DNA of 64,000 nt from Lysobacter enzymogenes (GCF_023617245.1 NZ_CP067396.1:5924001-5988000), one strand, 5' to 3'. Shown: positions 38,145 through 47,486, counted from the stretch's first letter. Numbers and translations are program-made. The notes: generated by a model from the sequence alone, not told the origin.

Positions 38145-39047
38145 TCATCCGATCTGCGCGACCGGATCGTCGGACCCGGCCTCGTCCAGCCACACCGGCG
38201 GCTTCGACGCCGCGCTGCCGGCCTGTCCCAGGCCGAGGAAATCGAACAGCTTGGGATCGCTCAGCTGCGACGGCCGGATGTCGCCGAGCGCGCGCGAGAT
38301 GATCTCCAGGCGCCCGGGCGTGTCGCGTTCCCAGGCGTCCATCATCCGCTTGACCTGCTTGCGCTGCAGGTTCTCCTGCGAGCCGCACAGGTTGCACGGG
38401 ATGATCGGGAACTGCTTCGCCGCCGCGTACTCGACGATGTCGTCCTCGCGCACGTAGGCCAGCGGCCGGATCACCACGTGGCGGCCGTCGTCGGACAGCA
38501 GCTTGGGCGGCATGCCGCTGAGCTTGGCGTGGAAGAACAGGTTCAGGAAGAACGTGGCGACCAAATCGTCGCGGTGGTGGCCGAGCGCGATCTTGGTGAA
38601 GCCCTGCTCGGCGGCGTAGGTGTACAGCGCGCCGCGGCGCAGGCGCGAACACAGCGAGCACATGGTCTTGCCCTCGGGCACGACCCGGGTGACCACCGAG
38701 TAGGTGTCCTGCTCGAGGATCTTGTACGCCACGCCGATCGATTCGAGGTACTGCGGCAGCACGTGCTCGGGAAAGTCCGGCTGCTTCTGGTCGAGGTTGA
38801 CCGCGACCAGCTCGAACTTCACCGGCGCCTTCTTCTGCAGCTGCAGCAGGATGTCCAGCAAGGTGTAGCTGTCCTTGCCGCCGGACAGGCAGACCATGAC
38901 CTTGTCGCCGTCCTCGATCATGCCGAAGTCGGCGATGGCGCGGCCGACCTGATGGCGCAGGCGCGCGCCGAGACGCTCGGGATCGGCGGGAGCGGCGGCA
39001 TCGCGGGCGCGGCGGATGGGTTCGGCTAGGGGCAGGACGGTGCTCAT
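38145..39047 (-). CDS. ttcA: tRNA 2-thiocytidine biosynthesis protein TtcA
   Basis: A 300-residue enzyme making 2-thiocytidine at position 32 of some tRNAs. The ATP pyrophosphatase PP-loop is VCLSGGKDSYTLL near residue 55, and two cysteine pairs for an iron-sulfur cluster are visible: CSLCSRLRRG and CNLCGSQENLQR. Both motif spacings match TtcA. The C-terminus extends about 30 residues past the usual end (GQAGSAASKPPVWLDEAG). The start at 39047 is consistent with the family. Confidence 0.95.
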   Translation of the reverse strand: MSTVLPLAEPIRRARDAAAPADPERLGARLRHQVGRAIADFGMIEDGDKVMVCLSGGKDSYTLLDILLQLQKKAPVKFELVAVNLDQKQPDFPEHVLPQYLESIGVAYKILEQDTYSVVTRVVPEGKTMCSLCSRLRRGALYTYAAEQGFTKIALGHHRDDLVATFFLNLFFHAKLSGMPPKLLSDDGRHVVIRPLAYVREDDIVEYAAAKQFPIIPCNLCGSQENLQRKQVKRMMDAWERDTPGRLEIISRALGDIRPSQLSDPKLFDFLGLGQAGSAASKPPVWLDEAGSDDPVAQIG

Positions 39048-39177
39048 CAGGCCGCCGATTCTACGCCAAGGGTCGGTGAACACGCCCCGCACCGCCCGCA
39101 GCCCGCCGCCGCGCGGGTTTCAGCGCGACGCGCGACGGACGATGACGGCGGACACGGCGGCGGTTTAAGCTCAAGCC

Positions 39178-39387
39178 ATGACCGTCAGCGCCGATGCCGC
39201 CGAAATCGCCCGCCAGCTCGCCGACCTGCGGCTGGAGCATCGCGACCTCGACGCGGCCATCGACCGGCTCGGCCTGGACCCGCAGGCCGACGAACTCACC
39301 GTCAAGCGGCTCAAGAAGCGCAAGCTGTGGCTCAAGGACTGCATCGCCCGGCTCGAAAGCGCGCTGATTCCCGACGAACCGGCCTGA
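39178..39387 (+). CDS. YdcH family protein (DUF465)
   Basis: A 69-residue helical coiled-coil protein. LRLEHRDLDAAIDRLGLDP and LKKRKLWLKDCIARLES follow the conserved YdcH/DUF465 pattern of an H-x-x-L-D segment and a K-K-x-K-L-x-L-K-D segment. Its role is unknown. It is divergent from ttcA by 130 bases. Confidence 0.85.
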   Translation: MTVSADAAEIARQLADLRLEHRDLDAAIDRLGLDPQADELTVKRLKKRKLWLKDCIARLESALIPDEPA

Positions 39388-39496
39388 GCGTCGGCGCCGC
39401 GCGCATGGCAGCTGTCATGCGCGCCGGGTGACGCCATTGGCTGCAGCCGGCCGCGGCCCCTGTGCTACGGTGCGCGCACTCGCAACGGGTCCGGGC

Positions 39497-40111
39497 ATGG
39501 CCAACAAGGACGAACTGATCGGCGCAGCGCGCAATCCGTGGTGGCAGGCCGCCGCGGCCGTGGCCGCGACCGCGCTGGTCGCGACCATCGCCCTGGGCGG
39601 CTTCAAGCCGGCCAAGAGCAAGACCAAGCCGCTGCCGAGCCATGCGGCCGGCCAGCGCGCGCAGTCCGGGGCGATGGCGGTGACGCCGCTGCGCGCCTGG
39701 GTGGCGCGTTACCGCCCCGGCGGCCGGATCGAACCGAACCAGCTCTACCTGGTGCTGCAGGCCGACATCGAGAACCGCACCGGGCGCAGCTTCGGCAGCT
39801 ACGACTACCTGATCAAGGACCTGATCCTGGTCGGGCCCAAGCGCGAGGCGGTGAAGGCCGACCTGCCGCTGGCCGCGGACGACCACACGATCCTGGGCGA
39901 CCTGCACCCGCGGCTGAAACAGCGCGTGGATCTAGTGTGGAAACTGCCGCCGGGCTACGTCTACGCGCCGTCGCAGACGTTCGGCCTGTTCGGCCGCGAC
40001 TACAAGGCCAAGGCCTACCTCAACGGCGAAAGCGGCTGGATCCAGGACTCGCCCAAGGCCAAGTTCGAACTGCCCGTGCAGGATCTGCGCGACCGGCTGG
40101 TGGCGCCATGA
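39497..40111 (+). CDS. Unknown single-pass membrane protein A (membrane cassette)
   Basis: A 204-residue protein with one N-terminal membrane helix (WWQAAAAVAATALVATIALGG, residues 15-35) and a periplasmic part of about 165 residues. The latter is beta-rich, with YLVLQADIENRTGRSFGSYDY and ALYAPSQT-like segments resembling a DUF4352/immunoglobulin-like fold, but no family was assigned. It is the first of three genes; its stop overlaps the next start by ATGA (40108-40111), so translation is coupled. Function unknown. Confidence 0.8.
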   Translation: MANKDELIGAARNPWWQAAAAVAATALVATIALGGFKPAKSKTKPLPSHAAGQRAQSGAMAVTPLRAWVARYRPGGRIEPNQLYLVLQADIENRTGRSFGSYDYLIKDLILVGPKREAVKADLPLAADDHTILGDLHPRLKQRVDLVWKLPPGYVYAPSQTFGLFGRDYKAKAYLNGESGWIQDSPKAKFELPVQDLRDRLVAP

Positions 40112-40764
40112 GCGCGCCCTCGCCCACTCCGGCGCAGCCCGCGCCCGCGCCGGCCCACGCGCGCTGGCGGCTGCCGCGCTGGCGCTGGCGCGACGCGCTG
40201 TGGATCGCGCTGGCGCTGGCGGCGGTGGTGGCGCTGCGCAACGGCCAGTCCAGCTACGAACAGCGCGACGCGCCGCTGCTGCAGCCGGCGCCGGCCGCGC
40301 GCGCGGCCGGGCGCAATTTCGCGGTCGAGGTCGGCAAGCTCAAGGTCGCCCAGGCCTATCTGCTCAAGGGCGACTTCAGCCATCCCGAGGACCGCGTGCT
40401 GCGCAGTCCCGGCGTGTGGCTGTCGGTGCTGGCCAAGGTCGAGGCGCTCGAGCGCCCGGGCTACCTGACCGCGCAGATCCGCACCCGCGACGGGCTGGTG
40501 TATGTCGCCTCCAACAAGGAGCGGCCGAAACTCAAGGGCATCAACCTCAGCGAGCGCGAGCTGGCGCCGGGGCTGGCCGAGACCGGCGCCTGGTTCTTCG
40601 AACTGCCGCCGGACAAGCTCGAAGGCGCGCACCTGCAGTTCTACTGGGGCCTGCTGCTGCCCGAAGGCGGCGACAGCCTGGTCGATGTCGACCTGAAACT
40701 GGACAAGGCCGCGGCCGACAAGCTGCGCGCCGACGCCAAGCCGGTCCTGGACCTGCGCATGTGA
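40108..40764 (+). CDS. Unknown single-pass membrane protein B (membrane cassette)
   Basis: A 218-residue protein beginning with a Pro-rich cytoplasmic leader, then one membrane helix (ALWIALALAAVVALRNG, about residues 30-46) and a periplasmic domain of about 170 residues with mixed beta and charged segments (NFAVEVGKLKVAQAYLLKGDF). It starts inside the stop of gene A and its own stop overlaps a possible GTG start of gene C. No known family was recognised. The shared layout with A and C suggests the three act as one complex. Confidence 0.8.
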   Translation: MSAPSPTPAQPAPAPAHARWRLPRWRWRDALWIALALAAVVALRNGQSSYEQRDAPLLQPAPAARAAGRNFAVEVGKLKVAQAYLLKGDFSHPEDRVLRSPGVWLSVLAKVEALERPGYLTAQIRTRDGLVYVASNKERPKLKGINLSERELAPGLAETGAWFFELPPDKLEGAHLQFYWGLLLPEGGDSLVDVDLKLDKAAADKLRADAKPVLDLRM

Positions 40765-40775
40765 GCGCCGCACCG

Positions 40776-41414
40776 ATGACGACGACCGACGACACCACTG
40801 CATCCGCCGCACCCGCCGCCTCGCCCGCCGCGCCGCCGGCCGGCTGGTGGCGGCGCAACGCCGGCTGGCTGGCCGGCACCGCCGTGCTCGGCGCGCTGGC
40901 CTTGTGGCTGCCGTACCGCGATGCGCTGCGGCAGTACCGCCTGCTCAACCCCAGCATCGCGGTGGCCGCCAACAAACACGACTGGACCGCGTTCGCCGGC
41001 GCGCGCTGGAAGCTGGTCGCGGCCGAGTCGGTGCCCGCGCGCGACCCGCGCCTGCGCGGCCCGCTGCGCAAGGACGCCGAAGTGGTGCTGCTGCGCTACG
41101 AAGTGATCCCCGATTCGGGCACCAAGACCGTCGACCTCGACGGCTGCCGCGGCGCGATCGTCGACGCCCAGGGCCGGCGCTGGGACACCGGCGGCGCCGC
41201 GCTGCCGCGCCTGTCCGGCCCGCGCCTGCCGGAAACCTGCGGCAGCGGCTACGACGACGCCTTCAAGCAGGTGCTGGCGGTGCCGGGCCGGCCGTTCGCG
41301 TTCCAGCACGCCTTCGTGCTGCCGCGCGGGCAGCGCCTCGAGGACCTGCGCGCGCGCATCGAGATGAAGCGCTCGGAGACCGTCGGCGGGCGTTATCTGG
41401 AATTCGCGCTGTAG
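40776..41414 (+). CDS. Unknown single-pass membrane protein C (membrane cassette)
   Basis: A 212-residue protein with one membrane helix (WLAGTAVLGALALWLPY, about residues 31-47) and a periplasmic part. It contains two cysteines likely to pair (DGCRGAIV and LPETCGSGYDD) and an aromatic/Arg-rich end. An alternative GTG start at 40761 would overlap the stop of gene B (GTGA), giving five more residues; the ATG at 40776 is used. Function unknown. Repeat B copies follow it. Confidence 0.78.
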   Translation: MTTTDDTTASAAPAASPAAPPAGWWRRNAGWLAGTAVLGALALWLPYRDALRQYRLLNPSIAVAANKHDWTAFAGARWKLVAAESVPARDPRLRGPLRKDAEVVLLRYEVIPDSGTKTVDLDGCRGAIVDAQGRRWDTGGAALPRLSGPRLPETCGSGYDDAFKQVLAVPGRPFAFQHAFVLPRGQRLEDLRARIEMKRSETVGGRYLEFAL

Positions 41415-41449
41415 CCGCAATGGCGCGCGACGGCTCTCGCCGAAGGCCT

Positions 41450-41540
41450 TCGTGGGAGGGCCTTCAGGCCCGACGCTTTTCGCTCAACCGCGTCGAAGCG
41501 ACCTGGGACAAAAGCGTCGGGCCTGAAGCCCCTCCCACCG
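41450..41540. repeat. REP-family B inverted pair
   Basis: Forward copy at about 41451-41485 (GTGGGAGGGCCTTCAGGCCC, tail GACGCTTTTCGCTCAA) and reverse copy at about 41509-41540 (AAAAGCGTCGGGCCTGAAGC...). It lies in the convergent gap between the membrane cassette and the polytopic membrane protein gene. Confidence 0.85.
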
Positions 41541-41625
41541 TCGAAGCCGCCCTCGCTCGGAAGCCTTCCAGAAACGTCGAAGTCGTGTCGCGGCAACGCC
41601 GCGAAACCCAGGGGCGTTCGCCCTC

Positions 41626-42918
41626 TCACCCCACCCGCGGCAGCCGCGCGATCGCCCGGTCGAACGTCGCCGCCAGCAACACCACGCGCAGCACATCGGT
41701 CAGCAACGACGTGCGGAACGACAGCGGCGTGTTGAGGAACACCGCGTAGATCTGCCCCTGCACCCGCTGCCAACCCGGGTCCGTCGGCCCGACCCACTGC
41801 TGCATCCAGCGCCACGACCACGAATCCAGGTACGCCAGCAGCTGCCAGCACACGCACAGCGTCAGCAGCGCCGGCAGGCCCGCGCGCAGCACCAGGCGCA
41901 GGCTGTTGACCACCGGCACGCCCTTGCTGGTCCAGCCGGCGCTGGCCTTGTCGGCGAGCATGCGCAGGGTGAAGTGCATGGCCTTGAACCGCGCCACCGC
42001 GCGCTCCAGCGGCGCGTCGGCGGCGTCGATGCGTTGGGCCTTGCGCAGATCGATGCCGTAGACGATCGCGGTGATCGCCAGCCAGATCAGCGGCAACGCC
42101 ACCGCGCCCGCGGCGGTGGCGACGAACTCCCACGCCGGCGCCAGCGCGCGCTTGGCCGGCGCCAGCAGCTTGAACAGCGCGGTCGGGCTTTCCCACCAAT
42201 CGCTCACCGCCACGTACACCGCGCGCTGGTGCCACCACTCCTGCCCGGCCTTGACCATCTGGCCGATCGCGGCGACGCCGACGAACACCCAATAGGCTTC
42301 GCAAACCGTCGCCAGCACGCTCCACGACGCATGCCCGGACGCAACGGCGCGGCGCTTGCTGAACCAGCGCACCGCCCAGGCCACCGCCAGCGCGATCCAC
42401 AGGCCCTTGAGGGTGAGCACGTGGCGCAGGTCCTCGCGCTCCCACACGCCGAAGATGTAGGCGGTGGTGAAATAGCGGCGCAGGCTCTCCATCAAGCCCC
42501 AACCGACGTAATAGGCGAAGAACGGCAGCAGCGCGATCGCCAGCGCGGTGATCCACTGCTTGCGCACCGCGCGCGGATCCGGCCGGGTGTCGGGCGTGGT
42601 CGCCCCGCCGGCCAGCATCGGCAGCGACGGCCGCAGCGACTGGAACATGAAGATGGTGCCGGCCAGTTGGGTCACGATCAGCACCGACAGCGCCGCGAAC
42701 GACAGCAGCAGCGAGCGCTCGCCGAGCTTGACCGCCAGGTCCATCAACAGGTCGTAGCAGACCCGCTGGGCGAAGAACCAGAACGCCAACGCCGGCCAGT
42801 GCCGCCACAGCAGGCGCGCGGACAGCAGCGGGATTTCGCGCCAGGCGCCGGGGCTGTCGCCCAAGGACGGCCCGGATGCAGCGGCGGCGAGGTCTGATGC
42901 CGGGGTGACGACGGACAT
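41626..42918 (-). CDS. Unknown polytopic membrane protein (about seven helices)
   Basis: A 430-residue inner-membrane protein. At least seven hydrophobic stretches are visible, including LLLSFAALSVLIVTQLAGTI, ITALAIALLPFFAYYVGWGL and LLTLCVCWQLLAYLDSW. The middle contains soluble loops with several Trp residues. It has no recognisable transporter or enzyme motif. It faces the three-gene membrane cassette across a convergent gap, so a functional link is possible but not shown. Start ATG at 42918 precedes a long N-terminal cytoplasmic stretch. Confidence 0.75.
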   Translation of the reverse strand: MSVVTPASDLAAAASGPSLGDSPGAWREIPLLSARLLWRHWPALAFWFFAQRVCYDLLMDLAVKLGERSLLLSFAALSVLIVTQLAGTIFMFQSLRPSLPMLAGGATTPDTRPDPRAVRKQWITALAIALLPFFAYYVGWGLMESLRRYFTTAYIFGVWEREDLRHVLTLKGLWIALAVAWAVRWFSKRRAVASGHASWSVLATVCEAYWVFVGVAAIGQMVKAGQEWWHQRAVYVAVSDWWESPTALFKLLAPAKRALAPAWEFVATAAGAVALPLIWLAITAIVYGIDLRKAQRIDAADAPLERAVARFKAMHFTLRMLADKASAGWTSKGVPVVNSLRLVLRAGLPALLTLCVCWQLLAYLDSWSWRWMQQWVGPTDPGWQRVQGQIYAVFLNTPLSFRTSLLTDVLRVVLLAATFDRAIARLPRVG

Positions 42919-43079
42919 CGGCTGGAACCCAGACGGAACGTCCTGGCATGTTAGCTGAGCACCGCCCGGATCGAGAGTGACGAATATCAGCCTGCATCGT
43001 CATCCGGCCGGGGCAGGGAGACCGCACCGGCCGCCGCGCCCAGCCGCCCCACCTCGGCCGCGCGCGGCGCCTGCCCGCC

Positions 43080-44204
43080 TCAGTCGTCGACTTTCAACAG
43101 GTCCTGGCGATAACCCAGGGGAATCTGGTCGTAGTCGGCGCGATAAACATAGATGCCGCCCGGCAGCGGGTGCGGATGGCGGCCGTTTGCATCGTCCGAC
43201 ACCGGCTTGGCTTCGCGGTCGAGTCGAGGCGGCAGTTGTTGCGCGTACAGAGCGTCCAGCATCCGCCCCAGATCCAGGCCGGCCTGATCGATCGCCTCGC
43301 GCATTCGCGCGCAATCGTTCGCGCTCCAGGCATCCGCGCGCATGCGCTTCTCGACTTCGAGCGGCCAAATGCCGGCTAGCGCCTCCTCCATGTTGCGCTC
43401 GTGCTGCCGTTGCGCCTCAAGGGCGAGCTTGCGGTCGAACCGGTCTCCGCCGCCCTGTGCATTGAGCTTGCGGATCTTCTCCGCGTTGCCGGTGGCCTGG
43501 TAACGCGCCCGCTCTTGTTCGGCCAATCGGTCGACGTCGGCCTGCGTCTTCGAGGGAACCTCCACAAGATCGGACACGACGATCAGCTCATCGCGCCAAA
43601 CCGGCTCACGTTGCCAACGCGGTGCGCCTTCGGTTTGGGCATAGGCCTGGATCTGCGCGGTCGTAACTAGCGCATTCATGTCCGGCGCCAGCGAACTGCT
43701 GAGGCTCACAACTTGGCGCGGCGCGCCCTGCTCGATCGCCCTATCCACGCCACGCCCGTCGGCGAACACCGTCTCGATCGGCGTCGAAGCGCCCCAGGCG
43801 CTCCTGCGCACCGCATCGGAAACGGCCTTGGGCAAAGACGGGTCGATCCGCAAATCGCAACCGGACGCTTTGATCGGAGCGAAAGCATCCCTGGCCCAGT
43901 TGTGGAATTTCTGCCGCTCCGCGCCCGCTATCGCCAATGCCGGCAGCAATCCCCCGGCCAAGGCGGCACCCAACGCGGCAGCTCGCACGTCCGGCGCCCG
44001 CGGCCTTTCATCGGCGATAGCGCGATGGGTGAGCCCGATCTGCGGCCGTACGCGGGTATCGAGCACGACGATCTTCACCGGCAGCGAAGCGGCCAACGCC
44101 GAACGCTCTGCCGTGTAACCGGCCACATCCTCTTTGACCGCAGCCGCCGCGGGCGCAAAAGCGCACGCGAAAGCAGCCGCGGCGAACGGCAACAACCTCT
44201 TCAT
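43080..44204 (-). CDS. Unknown exported protein (374 aa)
   Basis: A 374-residue protein with a signal peptide (MKRLLPFAAAAFACAFAPAAAA, cleavage near residue 22). The mature part is mostly charged and helical, including a coiled segment around EQERARYQATGNAEKIRKL and many Arg/Glu. No family was recognised. Base composition is visibly lower in GC than the neighbours, which hints at relaxed codon use or an acquired gene. The start at 44204 was chosen for its signal peptide; an earlier ATG at 44228 would add eight residues. It is separated from plsB by about 190 bases. Confidence 0.7.
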   Translation of the reverse strand: MKRLLPFAAAAFACAFAPAAAAVKEDVAGYTAERSALAASLPVKIVVLDTRVRPQIGLTHRAIADERPRAPDVRAAALGAALAGGLLPALAIAGAERQKFHNWARDAFAPIKASGCDLRIDPSLPKAVSDAVRRSAWGASTPIETVFADGRGVDRAIEQGAPRQVVSLSSSLAPDMNALVTTAQIQAYAQTEGAPRWQREPVWRDELIVVSDLVEVPSKTQADVDRLAEQERARYQATGNAEKIRKLNAQGGGDRFDRKLALEAQRQHERNMEEALAGIWPLEVEKRMRADAWSANDCARMREAIDQAGLDLGRMLDALYAQQLPPRLDREAKPVSDDANGRHPHPLPGGIYVYRADYDQIPLGYRQDLLKVDD

Positions 44205-44396
44205 ACGACTGACGACCCCTTCGAGCATCCCCTGAAAGCGCGGCAGTATTCCATTAGCCGACACGGTCGGACAATCGCTGAAAGCGGCCATAAAACGCAC
44301 CGGCGTATCGCACGTGCTCGCGTTCGCGATCGCGGTCGGTTGGCGGATTAGTTTTGAGCGCAGTTTTTGCGCAAACGCGCCATAGCGGCGGCGGCC

Positions 44397-47300
44397 TCAG
44401 CCCGCCGCCGGCGCCGCCGCCGGCTTGGCCGCCATCTCCGGACTGATCTTCTCGATCGTATGCCGCAGTTCGCGGCCGAGGATGACCTTGGCGTCCTTGG
44501 CCCAGGTGTCCAGGCGCTGGTCGAAGGCCAGCTTGTTCTCGCTGTCGGGCCACACCAGGCGCAGTTCGCGCAGTTTCTGGATGAAGCCGCGGAACAGGGT
44601 CTTGTCGAAGAACTCCGGCGCGGCCGGCGCGTACAGCAGCGACAGGCGCTGCGCGGCGAGCTGGCACAGGCTTTCCAGTTCGGCCGCCGACAAGGTGCCC
44701 GGGCCGTTCTTCACCAACACCGAAATGGCGATGTAGTAGCGCTCAAACGCCTGTTGCAGCGAGTGGCCGATCGCGCGCAGGCGGAACACCTCGTCGGTCT
44801 GGCCGGCGTTGCGGGCGAGGATGCCGCCGTCGTCGTCGGCGACTTTCTCCAGCAGGCCTTCGCGGATGAACACCTCGACTGTGCGCGCCAGGCGCTGCGC
44901 GAATTCGTCCTCGCTCCACGGCAGGAACAGTTCGGCCTGCAGGAACGGATACACGCTGCGGCCCAGGCGCAGCACGCCGGCCAGGCTCATGCGCCGGTTG
45001 TGCTGGAAGCAGCAGGCGATCCACGACGCCGCGGTGAACAGGTGCAGCACGTTGTTGCGGAAGTAGCTCAGCAACACCGCCTTGTCCTCGTCCACGCCGA
45101 GCACGTCGCCGAGCGGATGGGCGATGCGTTCGAGCACGTTGATCTCTTCGCCGTGCGCCACGATTTCCTGCGGCGTGTGCGGAGTCACGGTGACGCGGTC
45201 GGAGTACGGCAGTTCCGCCAGCAGGGTCTTGCTCAGCGCGATCTGCGCGAGCAGGTCGGCCTCGCCCATCGCGTGCTTGGGCGTGGACAGCAGCGCCAGC
45301 GCCAGCAGGTTGATCGGGTTGACGTCGGCGGCGCGGTTGACGTTGACCTGGATCCGCTGCGCCAGCGCATCGACGGTGTCGGACAGCCATTGCGGCTTGT
45401 CGTCTTCCTCCAGCGGGCGGCCGTCCCACTGCGGCGCGTGCTCGGCGAGCATGTCGCCGAGCTTGATCGGCTCGCCGAAGTTCACCACCACCTGGCCGTA
45501 GTTGGAGCGCAGCACCTTGGGGATGCCCCACAGCAGCTGCCAGATCGATTCCTTTTCCTTCGGCTTGCCCGACAGCTCGTCGAGGTAGCTGTTGCCCTCC
45601 ATCAGCTTCTCGTAGCCGATGTAGACCGGCTGGAACAGCACCGGCCGGGTCGGCTGGCGCAGGAAGCCGCGCACGGTCATCACGATCATGCCGCCCTTGG
45701 GCGGCAGCAGCCGGCCGGTGCGCGAGCGTCCGCCTTCGATGAAGTATTCGATCGAGTAGCCGCCGGCGACCAGCTGCGCCACGTATTCGGAGAACACCGC
45801 CGAATACAGCGCGCTGCCGCGGATGCTGCGGCGCAGGAAGAACGCGCCGCCCTTGCGCAGGATCGTGCCGACCACCGGAAGGTTGAGGTTCACGCCGGCG
45901 GCGATGTGCGGCGGCACGATGCCCTTGGTGTACAGCAGGTAGCTCAGCAGCAGGTAATCGAGATGGCTGCGGTGGCAGGGCACGTACACCACTTCGAAGC
46001 CGGGCGCTTCCTGCTTGAGCTTGTCCAGGTGATGGACCAGCACGCCGCGGTAGATGCGGTTCCACACCGGGGTGAGCAGGAAGCTGGCCGAGCGCACCAC
46101 CGGATGCGAGTAGTCGGCGGCGATCTCGTAGGCCATCGCATGCGCTTTCTTCCACGCTTCGGCGACGTCGGTGCTGTCGCGGCGGGCCTGGTCGGCGATG
46201 GCTTCCTTGACCGGATCGCTGGCGAGCACGCGGTCGATCAGCATGCGCCGGGTCGACAGGTCGGGCCCGATCACCGCCGCGCGGATGCGGCGGAAGTGGG
46301 TACGCAGCACGCGCGAGAGCTTGCGCACCGTGCGCTCGGGCTCCAGCCCTTCGTCGACGATGCCGCGCAGCGACACCGGCGGCGAGAACCGCACCGTGGT
46401 GTGGCGGCCGTTGAGCGCGATCGCCAGCAGCCGGCGGAAGCGGCCGACCAGGGTCCAGTTTTCCGAGAACAGCACCGAGAACCAGCCGCTGGTGCGGTCC
46501 GGCGCGCGGCCGACGAAGATCGACACCGGCACCAGCTGCACGTCGAGCTGGCGGTCGGCGCGGTGCGCGTCGAGCAGCCGCGCCAGCGAGCCCGAGTGGG
46601 TCTTGGCCGAGGGCGGGCCGGCCGGCGCCAGGGTGCCGGCGTTGCGCCGCGACAGCGCCACGTAGGCGCGCTTGCGTCCGAGCGGATCGCCCGGCAGCGG
46701 TTGCAGCGGCGAGGGCAGGCCGCTCTCGCGGCAGGCGCGCTCCAGGATCAGCGCATTGGACAGGCCGTAGTCTTCGAGCACGTAGCAGACCGGGCGGCCG
46801 TGCCATTGCTCGGCGATGTGCTGCTGCGGGTTCTTCGGCTCGACGGTCAGCGAGACCCACGGCGCCATCAGCTGGCCGAGCAGGCGCGCCCACCACGGGC
46901 GCGGCGCGGCCGCGGCCGGGTCGGCGGCGGGTGCGGCCGCAGCGGCCGGCGGCGCGATCGGCAGTTCGGGCTGTTCTGGGTCGTGCTCGTCGGGCGGGTC
47001 GCTGGGGCCGGACGAGCCGGCGGCGGACGCCGCATGGCCGGTGCCGGCGGGCACGGACACAGCGGCGCTGTCGGCGCTGTCGGCGCTGTCGGCGCTGTCG
47101 GCGCTGTCGGCGCTGTCGGCGCTGTCGGCGCTGTCGGCGCTGTCGGCGCTGTCGGCGCTGTCGGCGCTGTCGGCGCCATTTTCCGCGGGCGCGGCGGAGC
47201 CGGCGCCGTCGGCCGCGGTGCGGACAGTTGCACTGCCGTCGGCCGCGGGACGGACGCTGTCGTCGCGTTCGGCGGCCGCCTGGCCGGGCTGCTCGGAAGG

Positions 47301-47486
47301 ATTCGGGTCGGACGCTTGGGGCATGTTCGATGAGACTGAAGTGGCGCTGGCGCGGTCCTGCTCCGGGTCGGCGGCGCGATCGGGTCGATCCGTCGCGGCC
47401 GGCACGGCATCGCCCGAGGCGGGCGCGGCGTCGGCCGGCGCGGCGTCGGGGAAAGGCAGGGGCGTCTGTTTCGGCATTGCCGGCAT
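44397..47486 (-). CDS. plsB: Glycerol-3-phosphate 1-O-acyltransferase
   Basis: A 1029-residue enzyme that makes lysophosphatidic acid in membrane phospholipid synthesis. The acyltransferase block I is HRSHLDYLLLSY near residue 503 (H-x4-D), block II GAFFLRRSIRGS and block III IEYFIEGGRSRTGR. The conserved core begins near residue 220. The first 175 residues or so are an unusual disordered extension rich in Ala, Ser, Asp and Pro, including twelve tandem Ala-Asp-Ser triplets, so the protein is longer than the usual 800-900 residues. Two ATG codons lie at 47486 and 47477; the first is taken. Confidence 0.93.
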   Translation of the reverse strand: MPAMPKQTPLPFPDAAPADAAPASGDAVPAATDRPDRAADPEQDRASATSVSSNMPQASDPNPSEQPGQAAAERDDSVRPAADGSATVRTAADGAGSAAPAENGADSADSADSADSADSADSADSADSADSADSADSADSAAVSVPAGTGHAASAAGSSGPSDPPDEHDPEQPELPIAPPAAAAAPAADPAAAAPRPWWARLLGQLMAPWVSLTVEPKNPQQHIAEQWHGRPVCYVLEDYGLSNALILERACRESGLPSPLQPLPGDPLGRKRAYVALSRRNAGTLAPAGPPSAKTHSGSLARLLDAHRADRQLDVQLVPVSIFVGRAPDRTSGWFSVLFSENWTLVGRFRRLLAIALNGRHTTVRFSPPVSLRGIVDEGLEPERTVRKLSRVLRTHFRRIRAAVIGPDLSTRRMLIDRVLASDPVKEAIADQARRDSTDVAEAWKKAHAMAYEIAADYSHPVVRSASFLLTPVWNRIYRGVLVHHLDKLKQEAPGFEVVYVPCHRSHLDYLLLSYLLYTKGIVPPHIAAGVNLNLPVVGTILRKGGAFFLRRSIRGSALYSAVFSEYVAQLVAGGYSIEYFIEGGRSRTGRLLPPKGGMIVMTVRGFLRQPTRPVLFQPVYIGYEKLMEGNSYLDELSGKPKEKESIWQLLWGIPKVLRSNYGQVVVNFGEPIKLGDMLAEHAPQWDGRPLEEDDKPQWLSDTVDALAQRIQVNVNRAADVNPINLLALALLSTPKHAMGEADLLAQIALSKTLLAELPYSDRVTVTPHTPQEIVAHGEEINVLERIAHPLGDVLGVDEDKAVLLSYFRNNVLHLFTAASWIACCFQHNRRMSLAGVLRLGRSVYPFLQAELFLPWSEDEFAQRLARTVEVFIREGLLEKVADDDGGILARNAGQTDEVFRLRAIGHSLQQAFERYYIAISVLVKNGPGTLSAAELESLCQLAAQRLSLLYAPAAPEFFDKTLFRGFIQKLRELRLVWPDSENKLAFDQRLDTWAKDAKVILGRELRHTIEKISPEMAAKPAAAPAAG
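47067..47174. repeat. Twelve-copy 9-bp tandem repeat inside plsB
   Basis: Twelve perfect copies of GCTGTCGGC in a row. On the coding strand each encodes Ala-Asp-Ser, so copy-number changes keep the frame. It lies in the non-conserved N-terminal extension of PlsB, about residues 105-140. Confidence 0.95.

Noticed and set aside
47067..47174. Tandem repeat considered as a CRISPR-like array
   Set aside because: Units are contiguous without spacers, only 9 bp, and lie inside the plsB reading frame.
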